Shown: positions 34,976 through 43,336 of the stretch, in pieces
Layout of the letters: every line of letters begins with the position of its first letter
Position numbering within the stretch: the stretch's first letter is position 1
From: Rhizobium sp. Q54
GTDB lineage: Bacteria; Pseudomonadota; Alphaproteobacteria; Rhizobiales; Xanthobacteraceae
DNA length: 64,000 nt
Assembly (NCBI GenBank): GCA_945861895.1
Contig: CAMAWF010000001.1
Coordinates: 1 to 64,000, forward strand
Direction: 5' to 3'
The notes under the pieces: generated by a model
What the model was told of the DNA's origin: nothing
Seen by the model: the letters and a program-made list of their open reading frames with translations, nothing else
The model's database searches: none
Position numbers and translations under genes: made by a program

Positions 34976-36109
34976 ATGCGGTTGGGCTACTTCACGATGC
35001 CGGTGCATCCGATGCACCGCAGCTGGGCAGAAACGCTGCGCGAGGACCGCGCCGCCATCATCCTCGCCGACAAGCTCGGCTTCTACGATGCCTTCGTCGG
35101 CGAGCATCTCACCGACCGCTGCGAGAATGTCACCAACAGCATGACGTTTCTGGCGACGCTGATCCCGGAAACCACGCGCATCAAGCTCGGCAGCGGCACC
35201 GCCAATCTGGCGCAGAAACACCCGGTGCTGATCGCCTCGCAGGCCGCGATGTTCGATCATCTGGCCGAAGGCCGCTTCGTTTTCGGCGTCAGCCCGGGCG
35301 CGCTGACCTCGGACGCCGAGGCGCTCGGCATTCTCGAGGAAGACCGCAACAAGATGTTCGCCGACGCGATCGACGTCATTCTCGCCATCTGGGAGGGCGA
35401 GCCGCCTTACAACATCGATCTGCCCGGCAACCGCTACAAGGTCGCGATCGAAAAGACCGCGGCGCTGCATCTCGGCGTCGGCTATATGGGCAAGCCGTTT
35501 CAAAAGCCGCGGCCGGAGATCGTCGGCACCGTCGTCGCGCCGTTTTCGCCCGGCTGCGTGCTGATGGGGCGGCGCGATTTTCACCCCATTTCGGCGAACT
35601 TCCTGCTCCCGCAGCATCTCAAATCGCATTGGCAAAACTACAGCAAAGGCAAGCTGGAAGCCGGCGGCAAGGCCGATGTCGCCGACTGGCGAGTGGCGCG
35701 CACGATCTTCGTCGCCGACGACGACAAGACCGCGCTGCGCTACGGCCGCGAGGACGCCAACAGCCCCTACCGGTTTTATTTCGAACAGATGCGCGCCAAG
35801 ATGGAGCGCGGCAAGCGGCTCTATGTGTTCAAGAGTTACAAGGAGCAGCCCGACGAGGAGATCACCGACGACTTCGTGATGGAGCACTGCGTGTTCCACG
35901 GCAGCGTGAACAAAGTCGTGGACCAGATTTTGGCGATGCGCGAGCAAACCGGCGACTTCGGCGAACTGGTCTATGCCGGCATGGATTGGGTCGACCCGGC
36001 GCTGGCCAAGCGCTCGATGCAGCTGATGGCCGAGCAGGTGATGCCGCGCGTCAATGCGGCGATCGGCTCCTCGGCGGCGCGCAAGCAGCCCGCGCCGGCC
36101 GCGTCTTAG
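34976..36109 (+). CDS. LLM class flavin-dependent oxidoreductase (luciferase-like)
   Basis: A 377-residue luciferase-like monooxygenase with a TIM-barrel fold that uses reduced flavin supplied by a separate reductase. Landmarks are LGYFTMPVHPMHRSW, FVGEHLTDR, the KLGSGTANLAQKHPVLIASQAAMFDHLAEGR block, and GVSPGALTSDAEALG. An AGGAG ribosome site precedes the ATG at 34976. Substrate unknown. It is convergent with the flavin hydroxylase gene and monocistronic; no flavin reductase gene is nearby. Confidence 0.91.
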   Translation: MRLGYFTMPVHPMHRSWAETLREDRAAIILADKLGFYDAFVGEHLTDRCENVTNSMTFLATLIPETTRIKLGSGTANLAQKHPVLIASQAAMFDHLAEGRFVFGVSPGALTSDAEALGILEEDRNKMFADAIDVILAIWEGEPPYNIDLPGNRYKVAIEKTAALHLGVGYMGKPFQKPRPEIVGTVVAPFSPGCVLMGRRDFHPISANFLLPQHLKSHWQNYSKGKLEAGGKADVADWRVARTIFVADDDKTALRYGREDANSPYRFYFEQMRAKMERGKRLYVFKSYKEQPDEEITDDFVMEHCVFHGSVNKVVDQILAMREQTGDFGELVYAGMDWVDPALAKRSMQLMAEQVMPRVNAAIGSSAARKQPAPAAS

Positions 36110-36165
36110 ATTTGTCGCGCAATCTTGCGGCGAACCGGTTTCCACTTCGCCGGATTGCGCTCTAT

Positions 36166-37797
36166 CTAGCGCTCGAACGTCCCGGCAATCAGCGCCGACA
36201 CCGCCGCAGCACCGGACTTGATCTGCGCCAGCGGCAAACAAGCGGCGACATAGCGGTCCGGCCGCAGCAGGAACATATGGTCGTCAAAGCCTGCCAGCGC
36301 GGGCACATCCTCCAGTTCCTGCACGATCGCCGGACCTGACGGCGAACCGGCGCCGCGCGGCAACAGCGCGATGCGGCGGGCGCCAAGCCGGTCCCATTCC
36401 GGCGCGTCCAGCGTGGCAAGGGCAATTTCCGGCCGCCTGCTGCGCGCGATCATGGAAAATCCGCCGCCCAGCATGTCGTCGAGCGGCATGCTGCGGCCAT
36501 CGCCCGTGAGCACCCGCGGCTGCGGGAATAGGCGGCCGACCGGCGTGCGGCGCGCGCTCAAGCCGTCGGGCAGCAGAAAGCCTGCGGCAAACCGCGGCGC
36601 CGGCTTGAACTTCATCTGCGCGATGTAGTCGCGCGCTTTCGGAACCAGATCGAGCAGACGGAACAGGTTCTCCGTCAGCCACGCCGACCAAGCATTGCGC
36701 GGCGCCAGAACGCGCCCGATGCGCAGCGCCAGCGCGATCATCGCGGCGGCATGGTCGCGCCGCTCGCTCTGGTAGCTTGCCAGCAGGCCGCGACCGAGAT
36801 CGCCGCGCACGACCGCGGCGAGCTTCCAGGCGAGATTATTGGCGTCGCGCAATCCGCTGTTCATGCCCTGGCCGGCGAACGGCGGCATCAGGTGCGCGGC
36901 GTCTCCGGCCAGAAAGACGCGGCCGCGCGACCATTGTTCGGCGAGCCGCGCATGAAACGTGTAGACCGCGGTGCGCACGATGCGGCTGGCCGGATCGGCT
37001 TCGTGCGTTTCCAGCAACCGCAGCACCGCATCGGGCGCGAGAAAATCCTCGTCGCGTTCGTGCGGATGCAGCTTGAATTCGTATCGACGGGTGCGCTGCG
37101 GCCCCGGCAGCGCGATGCAGGGGCGCGTGGGGTTGCAGAACACTTTGGTGTGCGGCGATTCGGCGAGAGAATTTTCAAGATCGACGATCAGCCAGCGCTG
37201 GTTGAAGCTCGATCCGCTCATGGCGATGCCGAGCGTGCGGCGAACCAGACTGCTGGCGCCGTCGCAGCCGACGAGGTAGCCGCAGGCGATTTCGAATTCG
37301 CCGCCGCCCGGCGGCGTCACGCGCAACGCAACGCCACCCTCACTTTGCTGAAACGAGACCAGCGCGTGGCCAAATGCCGCCGTCACCTGCGGAAAGCGGC
37401 CAAGCCCCTCGCGCAATTGCCGCTCCAGCACCGGCTGGCGAAAGGCATTGCGGCGCGGATAGCCGAACGGCTGTTCGGTCGGCTGCACCTTGGCGAAGCA
37501 GCGCCCGGCGGCGGAATAATAATGCGAGCCGTAGCCGGCGACGGTTTGCTTGAGCACGTCTCCGGCCAGCCCCGCCGTCTGCATGGTGCGCAGGGATTCG
37601 TCATCGATGGAGACGGCGCGCGGCTCGTGCACGGTCGCGGCATTGCGTTCGAGCAGCAACGTATCGACGCCGTAGACGCCGAGCAGATTCGCCAGCGTCA
37701 AGCCGGTCGGGCCGGCACCGACAATTGCTACGGGATAGTGCGGACGAAACAAGACGCTGCGATCAGACGCTGACCGGATCGGTGCCGAGCTTGGCAT
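36166..37797 (-). CDS. FAD-dependent hydroxylase, MhpA-like
   Basis: About 543 residues, class A flavin monooxygenase resembling 3-(3-hydroxyphenyl)propionate hydroxylase. The FAD motif GAGPTG is about residue 27-32, the DG motif GCDGASSLVRRTLG near 170, and GDAAHLMPPFAGQGMNSGLRDANNLAWKL near 290-318. The start is uncertain: ATG at 37797 overlaps the upstream Rieske gene by 35 bases, while TTG at 37752 would leave an 11-base gap; both give translational coupling or close spacing. Co-transcription with the Rieske oxygenase points to a shared aromatic-degradation step. Confidence 0.89.
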   Translation of the reverse strand: MPSSAPIRSASDRSVLFRPHYPVAIVGAGPTGLTLANLLGVYGVDTLLLERNAATVHEPRAVSIDDESLRTMQTAGLAGDVLKQTVAGYGSHYYSAAGRCFAKVQPTEQPFGYPRRNAFRQPVLERQLREGLGRFPQVTAAFGHALVSFQQSEGGVALRVTPPGGGEFEIACGYLVGCDGASSLVRRTLGIAMSGSSFNQRWLIVDLENSLAESPHTKVFCNPTRPCIALPGPQRTRRYEFKLHPHERDEDFLAPDAVLRLLETHEADPASRIVRTAVYTFHARLAEQWSRGRVFLAGDAAHLMPPFAGQGMNSGLRDANNLAWKLAAVVRGDLGRGLLASYQSERRDHAAAMIALALRIGRVLAPRNAWSAWLTENLFRLLDLVPKARDYIAQMKFKPAPRFAAGFLLPDGLSARRTPVGRLFPQPRVLTGDGRSMPLDDMLGGGFSMIARSRRPEIALATLDAPEWDRLGARRIALLPRGAGSPSGPAIVQELEDVPALAGFDDHMFLLRPDRYVAACLPLAQIKSGAAAVSALIAGTFER

Positions 37798-39046
37798 AAA
37801 GCCCGTGCTTGGCTCCTTCCGCGAACGACTGTCCCTTCGCAAGTTCGATCGCGACCGAGCGCACGCGCTGGGCGGCGGGATCGGTCGCCGGCACCGGCTT
37901 GCCTTCCGCCGCGGCCTTGGCGGCGCGCAGCATCAGCTTGCGCGTCATGACGATGCCTGTGTCGGTCGCGCACAGGTGCTCCCTGGTGCGGTCCTGGATC
38001 GCGCCCATGCTCTCCTGGATCGAAGCGTCCTGCATGGCGATGCCCTCGACGCCGCTCGCGCTGTGGCCGGATTTTTGCGCGTCGCGGTCCATGAGATAAT
38101 TGTTGCCCTTGTTTTGCAGCGGAATGAACGTGCCCGGCAGATATTTGACGTGGATGCCGGCGCCGTCCTGCATCGCCGAGACTTCGGCTTTGGTGAGCGC
38201 GCGCTTGGGATGATAGTTGATGCTCCAGGCCCAGCATGTCTCGTCGTCGATCGGCACCCAGGCGTGCGCGCCGAGCGGATGACCGCCGCGCGGCGGGATG
38301 ATGGTGTACCAGGGCATGATCCACGGCGTGATCCGCCAGTAGTAGCGATCCTCTTCGGCGTTGCGCCGCGCGCCGATCAGCAAGCCGCCGGGAAATTCCC
38401 GCACGTCGAACAGCGGCATGCGATCTTTTTCGTTGTACTCGTTGCCCTTGCTGCCCTTGAACAGCGGATCGTTTTGCAGCTCGGCCCCGTGCAGCCAGGA
38501 GACATGGCTGGAATCGATGCCGCCTTCCATCGCTTGCAGGTAATTGCATTCCTGCAACCGCTTGGAGACGTAACGCTGCTCCGGCGCAACGTCAGTCCAC
38601 TCCAGCGCCGGCGGCGGCGGCTGCAATTCCCGCGGCCCCATATAGGCCCAGACCAGACCCGCCTTCTCGATGCAGGGATAGGACTTGAGCCTGATGTTTT
38701 TGCGAAAGCCGCTGTCCTCCGGCTCGGACGGCAGGTCGACGCATGCTCCGGTCACGTCGTATTTCCAGCCATGATAAGGGCAGCGCAGCCCGCATTCCTC
38801 GTTTTCGCCGAACCACAGCGAAGCCCCGCGGTGGGCGCAGAATTCGTCGAGCAGGCCAATGCGGCCCTTGCTGTCGCGAAAGGCAACGAGGGCTTCGCCC
38901 ATCAGCCGCACCCGCACCGGCGGACAGTCGGGCGAAGGGATTTCCTCCGCCAGCAGGAACGGCGCCCAATAACGCCGCAGCAGTTTTCCCATCAGCGTGC
39001 CGGGGCCGGTCCGGCTCAACTGCTCGTTTTGCTCACGCGACATCAT
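37763..39046 (-). CDS. Rieske 2Fe-2S aromatic ring-hydroxylating oxygenase, alpha subunit (phthalate dioxygenase type)
   Basis: A 427-residue oxygenase component. The Rieske cluster ligands are C70, H72, C89 and H92 (CAH...CPYH). The mononuclear iron site is in the second half: H181 and H186 in DSSHVSWLH, with the bridging D178. The ECNYLQAMEGGIDSSH signature is that of phthalate 4,5-dioxygenase-like, alpha-only oxygenases. It needs a reductase, which is not encoded nearby. It is coupled to the flavin hydroxylase gene downstream, and is divergent, 83 bases away, from the PdxA-like gene, which could act on its cis-dihydrodiol product. Confidence 0.92.
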   Translation of the reverse strand: MMSREQNEQLSRTGPGTLMGKLLRRYWAPFLLAEEIPSPDCPPVRVRLMGEALVAFRDSKGRIGLLDEFCAHRGASLWFGENEECGLRCPYHGWKYDVTGACVDLPSEPEDSGFRKNIRLKSYPCIEKAGLVWAYMGPRELQPPPPALEWTDVAPEQRYVSKRLQECNYLQAMEGGIDSSHVSWLHGAELQNDPLFKGSKGNEYNEKDRMPLFDVREFPGGLLIGARRNAEEDRYYWRITPWIMPWYTIIPPRGGHPLGAHAWVPIDDETCWAWSINYHPKRALTKAEVSAMQDGAGIHVKYLPGTFIPLQNKGNNYLMDRDAQKSGHSASGVEGIAMQDASIQESMGAIQDRTREHLCATDTGIVMTRKLMLRAAKAAAEGKPVPATDPAAQRVRSVAIELAKGQSFAEGAKHGLYAKLGTDPVSV

Positions 39047-39129
39047 GGCGATGGCTCCCGGCCGGCATCTATCCGCGGACCTGCGGCTTCGCCATTATAG
39101 GCGACCGCGCTTTATCGGAAAGAGAAGCA

Positions 39130-40119
39130 ATGGCGTTGCCGCGGATTGCCATTTCGACCGGAGACCCGGCCGGGATCGGGCCGGAGATCGCGCTGAAGGC
39201 CGCGCTCGATGCGCGCGTGCAGGCGCTTTGCCGCCCCTTGCTGGTGGGCGATCCGGCGGCGGTGGAGCTGCATGCGCGCGCCTGCGGGATCGCACCCAAG
39301 CTGCGTGTCGTCGCCGCGGTAAAGGACGCCGACTGGTCGGACGGCGGACTCAATCTGCTCGTCTGTCCGGCGCCGGAAAACATCGCGCTCAAATTCGGCA
39401 CTCACGATGCCGCCTATGGACGCGCTGCGCTCGCTTCGGCGCGCCGGGCGATCCAGGCGGCGCTGGCGCATGAGGTGGACGCGGTAGTTGCCGCGCCGCA
39501 GACCGAGAAGTCGATCGCGCTCGCCGGCATAGAGTTCGACGGCTATCCGTCATTCGTCGCGCGCGAGACCGGGATGGATGCGCGCGACGTATACCTGATG
39601 ATCTGCTTCGACAATGTCCGCATCGTGCATGCCACGCTGCATGTCGGCGTGCGCGAGGCGGTGTCCTTGATTACGCGCGAGCGCATCGCGCGCGTCATTG
39701 CCGTCACGCATCGCGCGCTCCAGCGGCTCGGCATCGCGTCGCCGCGGATTTACGTCAGCGGCCTCAATCCGCATGCCGGCGAGAACGGAATGTTCGGCAC
39801 CGAAGAGATCGAGATCATTTCCCCCGCGATCGCGCAAGCCGCGAAAGACGGCATCGACGTATCGGGCCCGTTCGGCGCCGACACGATGTTCCGCAAGCAG
39901 GATTGCGACGCCTTCATCGTGATGCTGCACGACCAGGGGCACATTGCCGCCAAGCTGCAAGCGTTCAACCGCACCGCCGGGCTTTCGATCGGCAGTCCGA
40001 TCCTGTTTTCTTCCGTCGCGCATGGCAGCGCCTTCGACATCGCCGGAAAGGGCGTGGCCGATCCCGGCGCCATGATCGAGGCGATCGGACGGTTGGCGAA
40101 AATAAGCGCAGGAGCATGA
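39130..40119 (+). CDS. PdxA-like NAD-dependent dehydrogenase (possible cis-dihydrodiol dehydrogenase)
   Basis: A 329-residue member of the PdxA (4-hydroxythreonine-4-phosphate dehydrogenase) family. Metal-binding positions are kept: H171 (ATLH), the NPHAGE His and the HDQGH His. In biosynthetic PdxA a GHTE motif binds the substrate phosphate; here the equivalent is GYPS at residues 138-141, so both His and Thr are lost. The family includes TphB, which oxidises the terephthalate cis-dihydrodiol, and the divergent neighbour is a Rieske oxygenase, so a dihydrodiol dehydrogenase role is inferred. Its TGA stop (40117-40119) lies inside the left arm of a dispersed repeat. Confidence 0.86.
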   Translation: MALPRIAISTGDPAGIGPEIALKAALDARVQALCRPLLVGDPAAVELHARACGIAPKLRVVAAVKDADWSDGGLNLLVCPAPENIALKFGTHDAAYGRAALASARRAIQAALAHEVDAVVAAPQTEKSIALAGIEFDGYPSFVARETGMDARDVYLMICFDNVRIVHATLHVGVREAVSLITRERIARVIAVTHRALQRLGIASPRIYVSGLNPHAGENGMFGTEEIEIISPAIAQAAKDGIDVSGPFGADTMFRKQDCDAFIVMLHDQGHIAAKLQAFNRTAGLSIGSPILFSSVAHGSAFDIAGKGVADPGAMIEAIGRLAKISAGA

Positions 40120-40212
40120 TCCCGAAAAGTGGGAGCCGGTTTTCGGAAAAGATCATGCTCAAACAATAAGCTGGAGCTGGGCCCTGATTCAATTGGAACG
40201 GATCAGACTCTA
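40111..40212. repeat. Dispersed palindromic intergenic repeat, copy 2
   Basis: Near-identical to the copy at 13229-13334: 10-base arms GAGCATGATC (40112-40121) and GATCATGCTC (40151-40160), the same inner CCGAAAA/TTTTCGG pair, and the same distal GGGCCCTGATTCAATTGG segment ending CTCTAG. It lies between the convergent pdxA-like and L,D-transpeptidase genes, supplies the pdxA stop codon and could act as a bidirectional terminator. Confidence 0.9.
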
Positions 40213-40225
40213 GCGCCGCGACCGG

Positions 40226-41287
40226 TTAGCGGATCGGCGGCAGTTGACCGGACGAGACTGAATTGGGCGCCGCGAGGCTGGCGGGCGCGCCCGGGGCTGC
40301 CGCCGCCGCCCCATCGGGCTTGCCGCCCGGCAACACCACAACGCGGCTGCCGACCTGCACGCGGCTGTAAAGATCCTCGATGTCCTTGTTGAGCAGGCGG
40401 ATGCAGCCGGAGGACACGAACTGGCCGATGGTCGACGGCTGGTTGGTGCCGTGGATGCGGTAGAGCGTCTTGCCGAGATAAAGCGCGCGCGCACCGAGCG
40501 GATTGCCATCGCCGCCGGCCATGAAGCGCGGCAGATAGGGCTGGCGCTCGATCATTTCCGCCGGCGGATGCCAGTCGGGCCATTCGGTCATCTTGCTGAT
40601 GCGCTCGGCGCCCGCCCAGGTGAAGCCGTCGCGCCCGACGCCGATGCCGTAGCGCACCGCCTTGCCGTTGCCGAGCGCGAGATAGAGGAAAGTGTTCGGC
40701 GTATCGATGATGAGGGTGCCGGCCGGCTCCCGGGTCGGATAATCGACGAGCTGGCGCTTGAGGTGCTCGGGCAATTCCTTCGGCGCGCCTTCTTCCGGCT
40801 GATCTTCCGGCGGCAGGGTCGCGACCGATGCAGGCTTGGCCTGCGGCGCAGCGCCGACCGCAGCCGGCGGCCGCGGCACAGAACGCTCGCCGGTGCCGGC
40901 AGGCGCGGTTTCGATCTGGTGCCCATAGCCGGGGGGCGTGCGCCCTTGGGGAACTGCAAAGCCGGGGGGCGGCAGCCGCTGCGGCGTCGCCTCCGACTCC
41001 AGCGGATAGGCCTGGATGACGCTCGGCCCGCGCGGCGGGATGCGGTCCTGCGAAGCCCGCGGCAGCGGCCGGTTCGGCCGGCGGATCACCGGCACATCGT
41101 CGTCGTCGTCGTCATCGAGATAATAGCCGGGCGGCGGTCCATAGTCGCGGACATAGGGCGGCGGCGGACCGCGATAGGGCGGCGGCGGCACATAGTTCGG
41201 CGGATAATACTGCGCCAAGGCGCCAGCCGCCGGAACCGCGGCGGCGACGGCAAGTGCCGCGAAAAACAGGCCAAAACGGCGGATCAT
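40226..41287 (-). CDS. L,D-transpeptidase (YkuD domain), Pro-rich
   Basis: A 353-residue secreted protein. A signal peptide (1-25) precedes a long Tyr/Pro-rich region (26-60), a run of seven Asp (58-64), and a disordered Pro-rich linker; the YkuD catalytic domain begins near residue 178. The active site is complete, with H279 in HGT and nucleophile C295 in SSGCIRL. These enzymes make 3-3 peptidoglycan crosslinks or attach proteins to the wall. The Pro-rich part is unusually long for the family and may be a spacer across the periplasm or outer-membrane contact. Monocistronic. Confidence 0.91.
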   Translation of the reverse strand: MIRRFGLFFAALAVAAAVPAAGALAQYYPPNYVPPPPYRGPPPPYVRDYGPPPGYYLDDDDDDDVPVIRRPNRPLPRASQDRIPPRGPSVIQAYPLESEATPQRLPPPGFAVPQGRTPPGYGHQIETAPAGTGERSVPRPPAAVGAAPQAKPASVATLPPEDQPEEGAPKELPEHLKRQLVDYPTREPAGTLIIDTPNTFLYLALGNGKAVRYGIGVGRDGFTWAGAERISKMTEWPDWHPPAEMIERQPYLPRFMAGGDGNPLGARALYLGKTLYRIHGTNQPSTIGQFVSSGCIRLLNKDIEDLYSRVQVGSRVVVLPGGKPDGAAAAAPGAPASLAAPNSVSSGQLPPIR

Positions 41288-41401
41288 TGCGTACCCTTTA
41301 TCCCCGGCATCGTCATATGGGGATGAATTTGCCTAGGATGAAGGCACATTCAAGACAAGAATAGGGCTATATCTTTAATGTGATCTTGCCGCGCCCGTCC
41401 C

Positions 41402-41782
41402 TCAGCTCGGCTTGCCCTCGTTGAGGATTTGCCGCCCCATGCGGAAACAATCGACGCCGACCGGGACCCCGCAATAGACCGCGATCTGGGTGAGCACCGC
41501 ACGCAGCTCGTTGGGGGTCAAGCCGTTGCGGATGGCGCCGCGGAAATGGCTCTCGAACTCGTGCATTTTGCCGAGGCTGGCGATCATGCCGAGATTGAGG
41601 ATGCTGCGCTCGCGCGGGGTCAGCGTGTCGTCGCCCCAGGCCTCGCCCCAGCAATATTGCGTCACGAAACGCTGAAAATCCCGGTTGAAATCGTCGACAT
41701 TGTTGAGCGCCCGATCCACATAGGCGTCGCCCAGCACCTTGCGGCGCATGGCAAGACCGCGGTCGTAAACTGCTTTGTCCAT
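41402..41782 (-). CDS. Carboxymuconolactone decarboxylase family protein (PcaC-like)
   Basis: A 126-residue helical protein with the size and layout of 4-carboxymuconolactone decarboxylase: YDRGLAMRRKVLGDAYVDRAL at the N terminus, LTPRERSILNLGMIASLGK, and NELRAVLTQIAVYCGVPVGVDCFRMG. GGGAGGA nine bases upstream supports the ATG at 41782. PcaC acts in the protocatechuate branch of the beta-ketoadipate pathway, but no other pca genes are here, so a PcaC-like enzyme of another aromatic route is equally possible. Divergent from the flavin monooxygenase gene, 104 bases away. Confidence 0.88.
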   Translation of the reverse strand: MDKAVYDRGLAMRRKVLGDAYVDRALNNVDDFNRDFQRFVTQYCWGEAWGDDTLTPRERSILNLGMIASLGKMHEFESHFRGAIRNGLTPNELRAVLTQIAVYCGVPVGVDCFRMGRQILNEGKPS

Positions 41783-41886
41783 GACAAGTGTCCTCCCCTT
41801 CGATGGATGATGATGTGGTGCTCGCATGTTGACAGGAAAAAGCCGATCCCGTCCATTCGTGCATCGCAACGACGCGGGATAACGGC

Positions 41887-43185
41887 ATGGCAGCGGCCCG
41901 GAAACAAAACGTCGCGCAAGATGTAAGCGTCGCGCGAAATCTCAACGTCGCGATTGTCGGCGGCGGCATCTGCGGGCTCGCGCTGGCGCTCAATTTGCAC
42001 CGACGCGGCATCGCCGCCCGCGTCTACGAGCGCGCGCCGGAAATCAAGGAACTCGGCGTCGGCATCACGCTGTTGCCGCATGCGATGCGCGAATTCACCG
42101 CGCTCGGCGTCGGCGAAGAGTTGCTCGCCGCCGGAATCGAAAACTGCGAGAGCTGCTTCTTCAACCGCTTCGGCCAGTTGATCTACAAGGAAGCGCGCGG
42201 CAAGTTCGCGGGTTACGCATTCCCGGAAGTCGGCATCCACCGCGGCCGGCTGCACACGATTTTGTACGATGCCGCGCGCAAGCGGCTCGGCGATATGCGA
42301 ATCAAAGTCGACCACGAATGCATCGGCCTCGAGCAGGACGAGGACGGCGTCACCGTTCATTTCAAGGAGACATCGCTCGGACGCCCGCTCGCGCCGGTGC
42401 ATGCGGACGTGGTGGTCGCCTGCGACGGCATCAATTCGGTCATCCGCAAGCAATTTTATCCCGACGACAAGATCGTTTTTACCGGCATCAACACCTGGCG
42501 CGGCGTCACGCGCCGCAAGCCAATCCTCACGGGGCGCTCCTATATGCGCGTCGGCTCGATCCTTACCGGCAAGATCGTGATCTATCCGATCGTCGATAAT
42601 GCCGACGCCGAGGGAAACCAGCTCATCAACTGGATGGCCGAGATCAAGCGCGACACGTTTGAAGCCAACGACTGGAACAAACAGGGCGACCTCGCCGACT
42701 TCTTTCCGCTGTACGAGGGCTGGCGCTTCGACTGGCTCGACGTGGCGCAGATGATCCGCGATGCCGATCAGATTTTGGAATATCCGATGGTCGATAAAGA
42801 CCCGATCGAGCGCTGGACCTTCGGGCGGGTGACGCTCGCCGGCGACGCCGCCCATCCGATGTATCCGCGCGGCTCGAACGGCGCGGCGCAGGCCGCGATC
42901 GACGCCCGCACGCTTGCCGATGTCCTGCAAAGCAATGCCGACCCCCGCGAGGCGCTCAGGGTCTACGAGCATGCGCGCTGCGCGGCGGCGGCCAAGGTGG
43001 TGCGCACCAACCGCGAGCATCCGCCGGATTTCATCAACATCAAGGTCGAGGAACTGGTCGGCGACAAGCCGTTCGACAATCTCGACGACTACATCACGCA
43101 GGACGAATTGCGGGCGCTGTCGGAAAACTACAAGCGCATCGCGGGCTTTTCGCTCGCCGATGTCGCGCCCGGGCAGCCCGGCTGA
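41887..43185 (+). CDS. FAD-dependent monooxygenase (salicylate/6-hydroxynicotinate hydroxylase type)
   Basis: A 432-residue class A flavin monooxygenase of the PhzS/salicylate hydroxylase-like branch. GGGICGLALALNLHRRG near 24-40 is the FAD beta-alpha-beta motif with VYERAPE at the ribose-binding strand, the DG motif is in VACDGINSVIRK, and the third motif is LAGDAAHPMYPRGSNGAAQAAIDARTLAD. A C-terminal extension after residue 380 contains PPDFINIKVEELVGDKPF typical of this subfamily. Substrate unknown. Divergent from the PcaC-like gene, with which it may share regulation and pathway. Confidence 0.91.
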   Translation: MAAARKQNVAQDVSVARNLNVAIVGGGICGLALALNLHRRGIAARVYERAPEIKELGVGITLLPHAMREFTALGVGEELLAAGIENCESCFFNRFGQLIYKEARGKFAGYAFPEVGIHRGRLHTILYDAARKRLGDMRIKVDHECIGLEQDEDGVTVHFKETSLGRPLAPVHADVVVACDGINSVIRKQFYPDDKIVFTGINTWRGVTRRKPILTGRSYMRVGSILTGKIVIYPIVDNADAEGNQLINWMAEIKRDTFEANDWNKQGDLADFFPLYEGWRFDWLDVAQMIRDADQILEYPMVDKDPIERWTFGRVTLAGDAAHPMYPRGSNGAAQAAIDARTLADVLQSNADPREALRVYEHARCAAAAKVVRTNREHPPDFINIKVEELVGDKPFDNLDDYITQDELRALSENYKRIAGFSLADVAPGQPG

Positions 43186-43245
43186 GAGAAAAATCACATC
43201 GATTCAATGGGTTATAGGCCGATTTAGTTATCCCCGCTGTTCCCC

Positions 43246-43266
43246 GCAGCGCAGGTTTCGCGCTGC
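43246..43266 (+). terminator. Hairpin, possible terminator upstream of the ECF sigma gene
   Basis: Perfect 7-base arms GCAGCGC (43246-43252) and GCGCTGC (43260-43266) around a 7-base loop, followed by a T-rich GTTTATT nearby (about 43273). It could end transcription of the upstream monooxygenase gene and so isolate the ECF-efflux operon. The T-tract is short and offset, so this is tentative. Confidence 0.4.
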
Positions 43267-43336
43267 CCGTCCGTTTATTGCTCATGCCAGGCACTAGAAT
43301 GGATGGACCTCGAGCGATGGCGGCCACCGCAATCCG

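Noticed and set aside
34951..36339. A 462-codon frame overlapping the LLM oxidoreductase in another phase
   Set aside because: Same-strand out-of-phase shadow, Arg-rich and without motifs; the LLM frame has a ribosome site and family motifs.
41662..43197. A 511-codon minus frame opposite the flavin monooxygenase
   Set aside because: Antisense shadow overlapping the real PcaC-like gene as well; no domain or start signal.
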